Assembly: GCA_001818435.1 (NCBI GenBank)
Contig: MHKO01000003.1
Location: forward strand, 1 to 18,928
Origin: Candidatus Komeilibacteria bacterium RIFCSPLOWO2_02_FULL_48_11
GTDB taxonomy: Bacteria; Patescibacteriota; Patescibacteriia; UBA2169
Direction: 5' to 3'
Length of the DNA: 18,928 bases
Part shown: positions 5,159 through 12,181 of the stretch, one piece after another
Layout of the letters: the number at the start of each line of letters is the position of its first letter
Numbering within the stretch: the stretch's first letter is position 1
Notes under the pieces: generated by a model
Database searches by the model: none
Told to the model about the DNA's origin: nothing
Seen by the model: the letters and a program-made list of their open reading frames with translations, nothing else
Translations under genes and position numbers: made by a program

Positions 5159-6568
5159 TCATATGACTTTGTTGATAAGACTTGCGTCGTATCGATAAGG
5201 CCTGGGAAGATCGAGTATTTCTGCTCGTATCCCGTGTTCTCTGAGAATTGGCCGAACAGTATCGTATGTAAATCGATACAAAGGACACGCACTCTCATCT
5301 TTAGCCAAAGAGCTGCCGTGCATTTCCCAGGCTACTTTACGACAGCCTCCCCCGCAATAAGGAAGTAATTCACAACCCTGGCACATTGTCTCCTTAATGG
5401 GAAGTTGCTTGAATGACTGCGCCAAATCCCCATACCAAATTTCAGACAAGGACATCCGCCGTATGTTGCCTAGAACGAGATTGTCAAAAGCGGTACAGGG
5501 GGTGACATTTCCGTTCGGCTTGACGGTGATTGAGTTTCGCTTATACTCGCAACAACAACTTTCGGGACGGAATAGGTAGTAAACAGACTCCTCAAGCAGA
5601 GCCGTCTTGAATATGGAGCTGATTTGAAATCGCATTCCATTTACAGAAGCGATTGCGTACCTAATCAGACGCTCATAAATCGCAAAGACATCAGTCCAAT
5701 CAGGTAAAATCATCTCCCTATTTATGATTGTTTCCCCTTGCTCGCGCGGAACAGAAATCCGCCAGAGAGCAACTCCTAATCCTTCAAGAAAATGGCACAT
5801 CTCCATCAGATGCTGGACATTCTGCCTGATTACCACTGTATTAACCGTTACTGGGAACCCGGCGTCTTTAATTTTCCTGATGAAAGCAACTGTTTTTTCA
5901 AAATTTCCTCTCCCCCTCATAAAGTCATGTATGTCCGAGTTGTGGCCATCTAGACTGACAAGGAAGCGAGTCCGTGTGCCTTCCTGATGAAGAGCGGCAA
6001 CGACATCTTCCCGATAGATTGTCCCATTAGTGAAAATTCCGGCAATATGAATACATTGTTCTGCCAGATGGGAAATCAATAGGGGTAAATCCTTTCTGAT
6101 GAAAACCTCTCCACCTGATAAGACGCAGTTCGCCACATTCAAACGGCCGAGTTCTTCAATTAATCCGATCATTTCTTCGGTCGTCAGTTGTTCTCTTGTA
6201 GCCTCCTCGAATACTTGCCGACCATAACAGTGTTTGCATTTCCCAAACAAATTGCACCAGCCCGTGGCATCGATGTGCACCTCACGAAGATATGGCGCAG
6301 AAGAAATATCTGCAAAAACTGTCTTCCTTTGCTTTTCGGCAAATTCCACCAAAGATCCAGCCTCCAGTGTTTGCAGGAAAGTTTTAACCTCATCCACACT
6401 TTGCCTGAAGTTTTCTGCCAACCATTGGATCTGGCGCTTTCCGGCGCACTCGTGCAGTATTTTTGCCGGTAAAGAATCTAGCTCATACTCTTCGCCGGTA
6501 AAATACTGATGAAGATAATACTCATCTTCCGTACCGCGCACCCGGCAATTTTTTAATACAGGGTACAT
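5159..6568 (-). CDS. Radical SAM/SPASM peptide maturase with N-terminal PqqD-like domain
   Basis: The start is ATG 6568 (MYPVLKNCRV), preceded by GGAGG five bases upstream; longer in-frame starts run back through a terminator hairpin and the peptide gene. The product has 469 residues. Residues about 1-76 resemble a PqqD-type RiPP recognition element (YELDSLPAKILHEC, then VDEVKTFLQTLEAGSLVEF). The radical SAM core begins at HIDATGWC with cysteines 105, 111 and 114, spaced CX5CX2C instead of the usual CX3CX2C, followed by SGGE at 151-154. The C-terminal SPASM domain has Cys338-340, GNVTPC (358), CQGCELLPYCGGGC (396, 399, 405, 409) and Cys428, enough for two auxiliary 4Fe-4S clusters. Such enzymes modify ribosomal peptides. 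The 27-codon peptide gene upstream is the likely substrate; a terminator lies between them. Confidence 0.88.
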   Translation of the reverse strand: MYPVLKNCRVRGTEDEYYLHQYFTGEEYELDSLPAKILHECAGKRQIQWLAENFRQSVDEVKTFLQTLEAGSLVEFAEKQRKTVFADISSAPYLREVHIDATGWCNLFGKCKHCYGRQVFEEATREQLTTEEMIGLIEELGRLNVANCVLSGGEVFIRKDLPLLISHLAEQCIHIAGIFTNGTIYREDVVAALHQEGTRTRFLVSLDGHNSDIHDFMRGRGNFEKTVAFIRKIKDAGFPVTVNTVVIRQNVQHLMEMCHFLEGLGVALWRISVPREQGETIINREMILPDWTDVFAIYERLIRYAIASVNGMRFQISSIFKTALLEESVYYLFRPESCCCEYKRNSITVKPNGNVTPCTAFDNLVLGNIRRMSLSEIWYGDLAQSFKQLPIKETMCQGCELLPYCGGGCRKVAWEMHGSSLAKDESACPLYRFTYDTVRPILREHGIRAEILDLPRPYRYDASLINKVI

Positions 6569-6581
6569 GGCTGCCTCCATT

Positions 6582-6617
6582 AAAAAATGAGAGGGGTGGT
6601 AGCCAGTACCGCCCCTC
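6582..6617 (-). terminator. Terminator/attenuator between peptide and maturase genes
   Basis: On the minus strand GAGGGGCGGT (6608-6617) pairs with ACCACCCCTC (6591-6600) with one mismatch and a 7-nt loop, followed closely by T6 (6582-6587). It sits 22 nt after the peptide stop and 14 nt before the maturase start. Partial read-through would give much more peptide than enzyme, a common RiPP arrangement. Confidence 0.75.
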
Positions 6618-6638
6618 CGTGTGGTTGTAAACTGGCGC

Positions 6639-6722
6639 CTATTCGGCATCCATGTCCACGGCATCCTTGAGCGTCCGCGACGCTACGTTTGACCGCTTTT
6701 TCAGTACGAAGTTCTTCAGCAT
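6639..6722 (-). CDS. Candidate RiPP precursor peptide (27 residues)
   Basis: ATG 6722 opens a 27-codon frame ending in TAG at 6639-6641. It begins MLKNFVLKKRS, passes through NVASRTL, and ends KDAVDMDAE. The start has the strongest ribosome binding site in this part of the window (AGGGGGTGA, five bases upstream), a promoter lies about 80-105 nt upstream, and a terminator follows, so it is a complete small gene. The peptide is basic at the N-terminus and acidic at the C-terminus, with no Cys, Tyr, Trp or His and one Phe. That rules out thioether, PqqA-type Glu-Tyr and Trp-Lys chemistry. If it is the substrate, the modified residues would have to be aliphatic, Ser/Thr, Asn/Asp, Lys/Arg or Met. 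I recognise no known precursor family. The function is inferred from position and signals only. Confidence 0.6.
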   Translation of the reverse strand: MLKNFVLKKRSNVASRTLKDAVDMDAE

Positions 6723-6799
6723 GGATTTCACCCCCTTTCGCGCTGGTTTGATGTTTACAAAGAGCTACAGCAAGGCGGAAACGTATCCTTACTACAAAA

Positions 6800-6828
6800 A
6801 ATATATCATAATTAAAAAAACCACGCAA
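6800..6828 (-). promoter_or_regulatory. Promoter of the peptide-radical SAM locus
   Basis: On the minus strand TTGCGT (6823-6828) and TATATT (6800-6805) are spaced by 17 nt with an A/T-rich spacer. Transcription would start near 6793, leaving a leader of about 70 nt before the peptide start. Confidence 0.55.
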
Positions 6829-6842
6829 GGCAGGCTGAAAAA

Positions 6843-6977
6843 TCACTTGGTTATCAACAAAACATCGTCCCCAAACTTCTTTGCCATATCAGTTAGAGAA
6901 ATAAAATCTTTGTCCCCTTTATGCAGGATAATGCCAATCTGGCTGCCTTGAACAATAATTTTTTTGCTTTTAGTCAT
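6843..6977 (-). pseudogene. KilA-N domain protein stump (44 residues)
   Basis: ATG 6977 lies 9 nt after the kinase stop and opens a 44-residue frame ending at TGA 6843. It begins MTKSKKIIVQGSQIGI and contains DFISLTDMAKKFGDD. This is the start of a KilA-N domain (the I-x-L-T-D-M/I-A-K signature), a DNA-binding module of phages and large DNA viruses that is common in Patescibacteria. Full proteins continue with a W-M-R-N-R-x-T-x-E-F-L segment, missing here: the frame stops and the peptide-locus promoter begins about 15 nt later. It may be translated by coupling to the kinase gene, but it lacks most of the fold and is probably non-functional. Confidence 0.65.
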
Positions 6978-6986
6978 ACTTCACTA

Positions 6987-8651
6987 TTATTTGGCTGACT
7001 CTAGCGCCGGATTCTTCACATCGCTAGAAACTTCGGGCAAGCCGCTCTCTATCGGCAAAGTGAAGTTAAAAAGCGAGCCTTTGCCAACTCCTTCGGACTC
7101 CACCCAGATGCGGCCGCCGTGCGCTTCCACAATCTTTTTGGCAATGAATAATCCCAAGCCCGAGCCGCCGGTGTGGATGCGGGTGACGGCCTCGGCCCGG
7201 GTGAACTTTTGGAATAATTTATCAATGTCATTGGCTGATATGCCCAGGCCGCTGTCTTGCACTGAAAAAGTCAAAAGAGACGGACTGCGGGCGACGCGGA
7301 TATTCACCCAGCCCTTGGGCGTGTACTTAATGGCATTGTCCACCAGATTCATGGTGACATCATGAATCTTGTCGCGGTCAAGCATCATCAGCGGCAAAGG
7401 CTCGCTGGGCGGCTGAATCGTGATCTCCAGTCCTTTTTTGGCCGCCTGCTGGGCCAGATCTTTGCGCACGGCTGACACAATTTCCATAAACTGCACCGGC
7501 TCTTTTTTGATGTCCAACCGGCCGGTTTCAATGCGCGAGACGTTCAAAAATACGTCAATCAAGCGGGTCAGCCGGTCGGCGGAACGGAAGATGCCTTCCA
7601 GCTCGGTTGTCTGTTCGGGCGTGAACTTGCCATAATCCCCTTCCAGGAACATGGAAATGTAGCCCTTGATGCCGGTGAGCGGGGTGCGCAGCTGGTGCGC
7701 GGCAATGGAAAGGAACTCGGACTTGGCTAAGTCCGCCTGCTTGAGCTTCTCGTTCGTCAGGCGCAATTGTTCAGCCAATTTTTCCACCTTTTCTCTTGTC
7801 CCCACTTCTTTCCATACACTGCGAATTAAAAGAATGTCAAATACCAAAAAGCTTAAAGCGATAATGCCATTCAATAAATACTGGTTAGTTGAATCAGACA
7901 AGACAAACCTAATAACCAAAACAACAAATAAGAGAGTGCTGAATAGTTCTGTTGCTATAACCTTGACGTTGAATAGATGATGTCTAGCTATGGCATACGA
8001 AGCAAATATAACAAAAAACGTGACTAATACCGGACCAAGCCAATAAAAATCAAATCTACCGAATCCAGGCAATATGATGTCAAAAATTAATCCAAATGTA
8101 ACTGCAGAGATAGTCCCTAATCCTACATAGGTAAGCTGTCTTTTAATCGTTTTATCCCTTGCGTTTATTGCTTTTCTAATAAGATAATAATAGCCGACAA
8201 TGGACCAAATTATCATATAGGCCGCATATAAGAAATAAAGGCCTCCGAATTGTACCGCCCTATACGCGTGGTTTACAAAATTCACATCCTTAATCACGGT
8301 GTCAGAAAATAAAATGAGCGGCGAAAATATCAACAAAGGAAATCCTATTATAATGGCTTTGAGTTTTCCGTCCTTTAAGGTTTCGCGTAAAAAGGTATAA
8401 GTAAAATAAACAAAGTTTGTTATTATTATTGCCCCCGCAATATACAACATTCTTGCTGAAAATATAAGGCCAAACAAATTGTTAACATTCAAATAAATTA
8501 TCATTGATACAATCCAAACAACAGCGCCAAAGGAAGCTGCGGCTAAAAATTTACTGCTCAGTAACGTACTTCTGATCGCCATAAGAGTGGACAACACGGC
8601 GGTGATCAGGAAAGATACCGTTAACAATACATTGATAACAGTTAATTCCAT
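6987..8651 (-). CDS. Membrane sensor histidine kinase with 7TM-type N-terminus
   Basis: This 554-residue kinase is complete. Residues 1 to about 280 are hydrophobic, with roughly eight membrane segments in the style of the 7TM N-terminal region of histidine kinases, ending in ARHHLFNVKVI and two further segments. A short coiled coil (EKVEKLAEQLRLTNEKLKQ) leads to the H-box (FLSIAAHQLRTPLTGI, phospho-acceptor His319). The ATPase domain has the N-box NLVDNAIKYTPKG (435-447), G1 DSGLGI (466-471), F-box FQKF, and G2 GGSGLGLFIAKK (495-506). All catalytic residues are present. Its first 10 nt overlap the end of the methyltransferase gene, so it is the last full gene of the run starting at 11680. 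No response regulator is in the window. Its 3' DNA recurs as fragments at 3023-3067 and 4111-4292. Confidence 0.9.
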   Translation of the reverse strand: MELTVINVLLTVSFLITAVLSTLMAIRSTLLSSKFLAAASFGAVVWIVSMIIYLNVNNLFGLIFSARMLYIAGAIIITNFVYFTYTFLRETLKDGKLKAIIIGFPLLIFSPLILFSDTVIKDVNFVNHAYRAVQFGGLYFLYAAYMIIWSIVGYYYLIRKAINARDKTIKRQLTYVGLGTISAVTFGLIFDIILPGFGRFDFYWLGPVLVTFFVIFASYAIARHHLFNVKVIATELFSTLLFVVLVIRFVLSDSTNQYLLNGIIALSFLVFDILLIRSVWKEVGTREKVEKLAEQLRLTNEKLKQADLAKSEFLSIAAHQLRTPLTGIKGYISMFLEGDYGKFTPEQTTELEGIFRSADRLTRLIDVFLNVSRIETGRLDIKKEPVQFMEIVSAVRKDLAQQAAKKGLEITIQPPSEPLPLMMLDRDKIHDVTMNLVDNAIKYTPKGWVNIRVARSPSLLTFSVQDSGLGISANDIDKLFQKFTRAEAVTRIHTGGSGLGLFIAKKIVEAHGGRIWVESEGVGKGSLFNFTLPIESGLPEVSSDVKNPALESAK

Positions 8652-9748
8652 AAGTAAGTAGTGTTATGTAACTGTTCCTGTTTGTCTTTAAATTCCTCCT
8701 TAGAGATTTCAATCTTTTTTAACACAATTTTTGCGGTAGGAACTACCGGCACGTTAAACCACCAAAATTCATTATTTAAAGACAGAGAAACTTGCTCAAA
8801 ACCATAGTAAACTCTTTTGTCCTCATCATAGTGCGATAGTAGCGGTGAAAGGTAAAAAACCAAACTTGGGTCTCTCCAGCCCCACAACATCGCCAAAGCC
8901 AAGGGCTTGGTGGCATGCTCCCACGCCATGGCAGAAAACGCGGCTCCATATTTACTGCCTATAAACCAAGGCCATTTCTCGCTTAATTCAAGAATAGGCC
9001 TGTGCATATCTGTTACGATCAATATACCGTCACGCTTTAATACTAGTAGTTGTTCCTTGATAGCTTCTAAAGGATAATCTACGCCCCCGATACCAAACAT
9101 GATAGTAATGACATCAAATGATTCTTTAGAAAAGTACTCCAAACTGCCATCTTTTCCATCGGTTAGATTTCTGGCGTCTCCTCGCGTAAACCGAATTTCC
9201 CGTACGTCTTTTTTCAACAAACTATTTTCTTTCATTCTTGAAAGTATGACGCTGTTTGCCTCTTTCAACATTTTCTCGTTGTAATCGAGGCCAACCGCAT
9301 TAACGTGAATGTCAAATAATTTAAAAACACAAAACATCTCCTCCATAGAAAGACCTATGCCCGTGCCTATATCCAAAAGATTTACCGTGCTGCTTTTTTT
9401 GTTATGGGCGCGAATATAGCTCATAACTTCCAATCCCACTTGTCGCCTCCACCACGTATCCCTAAAATTGGTGGTCAGATGGTGTTTATACTCGTACGTT
9501 TTGGCTTCTCGCGCATAGATTTTCTCTACCTCCTTATTCTCTGGTACGGTGTCGTGTCTTTTATAGCTTGAACCAAATGCCTTAAGGCGATATCTAAAAA
9601 TAAATCTTATAAGCCCCAATAAAAACCTATAATAGAAATAATGCACACCGCCTATGGTAGTAATTTGTTTTCCGGTGACGAAACTAGGAAAAATCTTAGT
9701 AGTACCTTTATAAGACAAAATTGGATTTAACTCTACTGTGCGTTTCAT
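8642..9748 (-). CDS. SAM-dependent methyltransferase (UbiE-like core)
   Basis: This 368-residue protein carries a class I methyltransferase core: motif I NLLDIGTGIGLS (123-134), the acidic strand-2 end AVGLDYNEKM, TRGDARNLT, and FDVITIMFGIGG followed by LKRDGILIVTDMHRP. About 120 residues precede the core, including a hydrophobic, aromatic stretch (HYFYYRFLLGLIRFIF) that may attach it to the membrane, and a KIYAREAKTYEYKHHL segment seen in UbiE-like enzymes. The C-terminal part is rich in Trp and Phe (EHATKPLALAMLWGW, FYLSPLLSHYDED), as expected for a lipid-like substrate. It lies between an acyl-reductase-like SDR and the kinase, overlapping the latter. The substrate is unknown; a lipid or quinone-like substrate is inference. 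Confidence 0.8.
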   Translation of the reverse strand: MKRTVELNPILSYKGTTKIFPSFVTGKQITTIGGVHYFYYRFLLGLIRFIFRYRLKAFGSSYKRHDTVPENKEVEKIYAREAKTYEYKHHLTTNFRDTWWRRQVGLEVMSYIRAHNKKSSTVNLLDIGTGIGLSMEEMFCVFKLFDIHVNAVGLDYNEKMLKEANSVILSRMKENSLLKKDVREIRFTRGDARNLTDGKDGSLEYFSKESFDVITIMFGIGGVDYPLEAIKEQLLVLKRDGILIVTDMHRPILELSEKWPWFIGSKYGAAFSAMAWEHATKPLALAMLWGWRDPSLVFYLSPLLSHYDEDKRVYYGFEQVSLSLNNEFWWFNVPVVPTAKIVLKKIEISKEEFKDKQEQLHNTTYLWN

Positions 9749-9760
9749 AATGAGATGATG

Positions 9761-9780
9761 ATTTTAAATCAATTTAAAAT
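9761..9780. other. Perfect A/T palindrome between SDR and methyltransferase genes
   Basis: ATTTTAAAT-CA-ATTTAAAAT is a perfect 9-2-9 inverted repeat in the 43-nt gap. It lacks G/C pairs and a T-run, so it is a poor terminator; it could be a protein-binding site or an mRNA-stability element. Low certainty about its role. Confidence 0.35.
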
Positions 9781-9791
9781 ACCAGCCGTGT

Positions 9792-10961
9792 TTACTCTAA
9801 CGTCTGTATAAATTTCTCCGTCATCCGTTGAATAACCCTTGAATCAATGTTGAGTTGCTCGACAGATTTTTTACCCAAAATGCTTTTGGTATTTTTCATA
9901 TCATAATAATTTTCTTCAACCATGTAGTATTTATAGTAATACAGTTTTGAGCCCATACTTTTAAGCGGCTTTATAAATCTGGATGCGACAATAAGAACGG
10001 CAAAGTACAAATTTACAATCCATTTTGGACTTTTTAAAATAGGCATCTTTATATCTAACGCTATGAGCACTTGTCCTAACAAGGTCTTAATGAGAAAAGG
10101 ATGAGGATTAACAATATGAAATGTCCTGCCCTTCGCTCGAATATCCGAAGAAATGCTAATCATCCAGCTTACTGCCCAGTCAACGGGTATAAGGTTCAAA
10201 TACGTATAGGGTGGGTAAGGAAAAGGCATAAGAACACAGAGCTTTCTTTCCTTCATTCGTATCCCCAATACGTTAAGCAATATACTCCCTTTTTGTGCAA
10301 TCCTAACAAGATTCTTTCTAAAATCATAAAAACCGGCAACTACTCCGTAATAACCAAACTTTTTAATGCCAATATTCTCCCCGGTATCAATCAGAATACT
10401 CGGTCTAAAAATGATGAAGTCAATTGAATTTTTTTCAGCATATTCGCGAATGAGGCCTTCTGATAGATATTTACTCTTTTCATAGTAATTATTAAAACCA
10501 CGGCGAGGGTAAATCAATTCATCCTCAAATATTGGTCCGGGGCGATTTCCGTGCACATAAGAGGTGCTGATATAATAAAGAGGAGAACGTAATTTTTTAG
10601 CAAGATCTAAAATTTTTCTTACTCCTTCTACGTTGGTATTGTGGACGATATCCCTGTCGCTTTCTTTAAAACTTAAATTGGCAGCTAAATGCCAAATGCC
10701 ATCAATTTGTCCATGTAAACTTTGTATAAATTCTTGAGAAAGTCCGAGGTGATTTTTCGCAATATCAGTTTCAATCGTAACTAAATTGTCTAGATTGATT
10801 TTATGGTCTAGTGTATGTAAAACATTTCTCACTCTTGTCTGTAGTGATATACCATCTGCTGGACGCCCTAAAAAAATAACTGCGTCTCCGTTTTTTATAA
10901 GTTCTAACGCCAGTCGAGAACCAAGAAATCCGGTGCCTCCCGTCAGTAAATACTTCTTCAT
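9792..10961 (-). CDS. Extended SDR, fatty-acyl/thioester reductase-like (NAD-binding 4 type)
   Basis: This 389-residue protein starts with the nucleotide-binding motif YLLTGGTGFLGSRL (TGxxGxxG at 7-14). It continues with GIWHLAANLSF, N-x-N-V-E-G, the catalytic Ser strand YYISTSYVHG, and Y160-x3-K164 (NYYEKSK). The spacing and the segment IIFRPSILI fit the extended short-chain dehydrogenases of the male-sterility/thioester-reductase branch, which reduce acyl-CoA or carrier-bound acyl groups to aldehyde or alcohol. A hydrophobic C-terminal region (NLYFAVLIVASRFI) might anchor it to the membrane. It follows the sensor-only gene after 11 nt and precedes the methyltransferase by 43 nt. With the acyl-CoA synthetase-like ligase at 12174-13877 it could act on an activated acid. 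An isomerase or epimerase role is less likely but not excluded. Confidence 0.8.
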   Translation of the reverse strand: MKKYLLTGGTGFLGSRLALELIKNGDAVIFLGRPADGISLQTRVRNVLHTLDHKINLDNLVTIETDIAKNHLGLSQEFIQSLHGQIDGIWHLAANLSFKESDRDIVHNTNVEGVRKILDLAKKLRSPLYYISTSYVHGNRPGPIFEDELIYPRRGFNNYYEKSKYLSEGLIREYAEKNSIDFIIFRPSILIDTGENIGIKKFGYYGVVAGFYDFRKNLVRIAQKGSILLNVLGIRMKERKLCVLMPFPYPPYTYLNLIPVDWAVSWMISISSDIRAKGRTFHIVNPHPFLIKTLLGQVLIALDIKMPILKSPKWIVNLYFAVLIVASRFIKPLKSMGSKLYYYKYYMVEENYYDMKNTKSILGKKSVEQLNIDSRVIQRMTEKFIQTLE

Positions 10962-10972
10962 AATTTTGTCAA

Positions 10973-11680
10973 CTATACAAACCCACTTGTTTTATCAAAC
11001 CGCGCGAGAAAATCCCACGAATACTCATACCGGCGCATGGCGTACAAAAACAACCCAACCATCAGCACCGTAAAATACGGCCCGACATGACCAAACGAAT
11101 AATTGCCAAACGCTCGCAGAATGATGTTGGTTGTGCCCCCAAAAAGCGCGGTAAAAATAGTCCCGCAAATAATATAATTCAGTTGCGCCCTTCCGGTATG
11201 ATGGGAATGGCTGCGTGTGTTAAAAAAATTATAAAACGCCAAAACCATGTACATAAAGAAATGGGCAACAAAAAAGGCGTACCAGGGACCAAACACTTCC
11301 ACGCGCTCCGAAAGCCGAACAGACGCAATCAGCCAATCGGTAAAAAAGAGCAAATACGCCATCAGCGCCGCCGGCCCAAGAAGTAACAGGTGTTCGCTCC
11401 ATGAAATTGCTTTACTCCTATGGAATACCAAGCTGAATAACAAAAAGAACGTGGGGATTAAGGAACCGGAAAGATAGATGATATTTGTCCAAAATCGGAT
11501 ATGAAGCGCCTGTGGCTCAAAGTAGAACATCCCCAATCCCAGCGACCACGTTGCGAGAAAAAGAACCACGAACGAATAGTACAGATTATAGCTCCTGCCC
11601 TGCCTACGCCTAAAAATGATAATCGCGAACGCAAGGTTAATTAAGGCGAGGACAAATAATGGTATAGCTTTTGCGTGCAT
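10973..11680 (-). CDS. Sensor-only 7TM region of a histidine kinase, kinase domain missing
   Basis: The 235-residue protein has about seven hydrophobic segments and ends soon after the last one (LFLYAMRRYEY, then ARFDKTSGFV). The pattern (FVLALINLAFAIIIFRR, NLYYSFVVLFLATWSLGLG, WTNIIYLSGSLIPTFFLLFSLVF, YFTVLMVGLFLYAMRR) matches the 7TM N-terminal region of membrane histidine kinases. Full proteins continue through a R-Y-x-L-x-D-I-x-V linker into HisKA and HATPase domains, which are absent here. It may be a 3'-truncated kinase or a real stand-alone sensor subunit. Its ATG has no Shine-Dalgarno sequence, but a strong promoter lies upstream and it heads the four-gene run. It is not the missing front of the 4111-4292 fragment in any way I can show. 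Confidence 0.7.
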   Translation of the reverse strand: MHAKAIPLFVLALINLAFAIIIFRRRQGRSYNLYYSFVVLFLATWSLGLGMFYFEPQALHIRFWTNIIYLSGSLIPTFFLLFSLVFHRSKAISWSEHLLLLGPAALMAYLLFFTDWLIASVRLSERVEVFGPWYAFFVAHFFMYMVLAFYNFFNTRSHSHHTGRAQLNYIICGTIFTALFGGTTNIILRAFGNYSFGHVGPYFTVLMVGLFLYAMRRYEYSWDFLARFDKTSGFV

Positions 11681-11728
11681 AGAAAGAATCCATGTTCTGA
11701 CAGTTAATCTTATTTAACCATGTGCTGT

Positions 11729-11758
11729 ATTATACCAAAAAACACCGCGGCGCGACAA
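11729..11758 (-). promoter_or_regulatory. Promoter of the 11680-6987 gene run
   Basis: On the minus strand TTGTCG (11753-11758) and a consensus TATAAT (11729-11734, extended by TGG just upstream) are spaced by 18 nt. Transcription would start near 11722, about 40 nt before the sensor-only gene. Confidence 0.65.
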
Positions 11759-11786
11759 GCGACAATTGGCGCTCAACCTTTCTACG

Positions 11787-12181
11787 CTATCTTAACATTT
11801 TATTCTCCGAATTTTTTAGGAAATTATTTTTAGACACCACTAACCGCCCCAGCCGTTTTTCCAGTTTCTTTCTCGCTCCACCGGCGATATCGCCGCCATC
11901 TCTGGCAGCTTGTTTATTGGCGTTGAAAGTTTTTGGTTCTTGTTTGTTTGATATGGCCGTGGTGGCGGTTTCGGCCAGCATTTTCAAACCGTTACATTTT
12001 GTAACGGTTTCATTAGAACCTTGTCAATCAAGCGTTTTTTAAGCACGCGCCAATATACTTGCGGATTGGCGCTTCCCGTAAGCACAGCGACAACATCCAC
12101 CACCGCGAAATACCACAGCTCTTTGGCATCGTCCCATAACCGGCGGATTTGCTTGCCTTCAAACAAAGCGATTTTAGTCAT
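11787..12181 (-). pseudogene. Decayed BRO-family protein gene (frameshift plus internal deletion)
   Basis: ATG 12181 begins a BRO N-terminal domain (KIALFEGKQIRRLWDDAKE, LWYFAVVDVVAVLTGS, VYWRVLKKRL) that stops at TGA after 65 residues. In another frame the DNA near 12000-12032 reads GSNETVTKCNGLKM, the expected continuation, so there is a frameshift close to 12030. That frame joins directly to LAETATTAISNKQ and then GGDIAGGARKKLEKR, the C-terminus of the same family, skipping over a hundred residues. Bro-N proteins are phage/virus-type DNA-binding proteins common in Patescibacteria. The ATG overlaps the end of the ligase gene by 8 nt. The C-terminal DNA is closely similar to 13882-13985 in the other BRO remnant. 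Confidence 0.8.

Noticed and set aside
6569..6664. Longer N-terminus of the radical SAM protein
   Set aside because: The extra residues are encoded across the terminator hairpin and the peptide gene; GGAGG five bases before ATG 6568 marks the real start.
6639..6722. Peptide as a PqqA, mycofactocin or sactipeptide precursor
   Set aside because: It has no Tyr, no Cys and no matching C-terminal motif.
6580..6846. Minus-strand 88-residue frame over the peptide region
   Set aside because: It runs through the promoter, the peptide gene and the terminator in another frame and has no ribosome binding site at its start.
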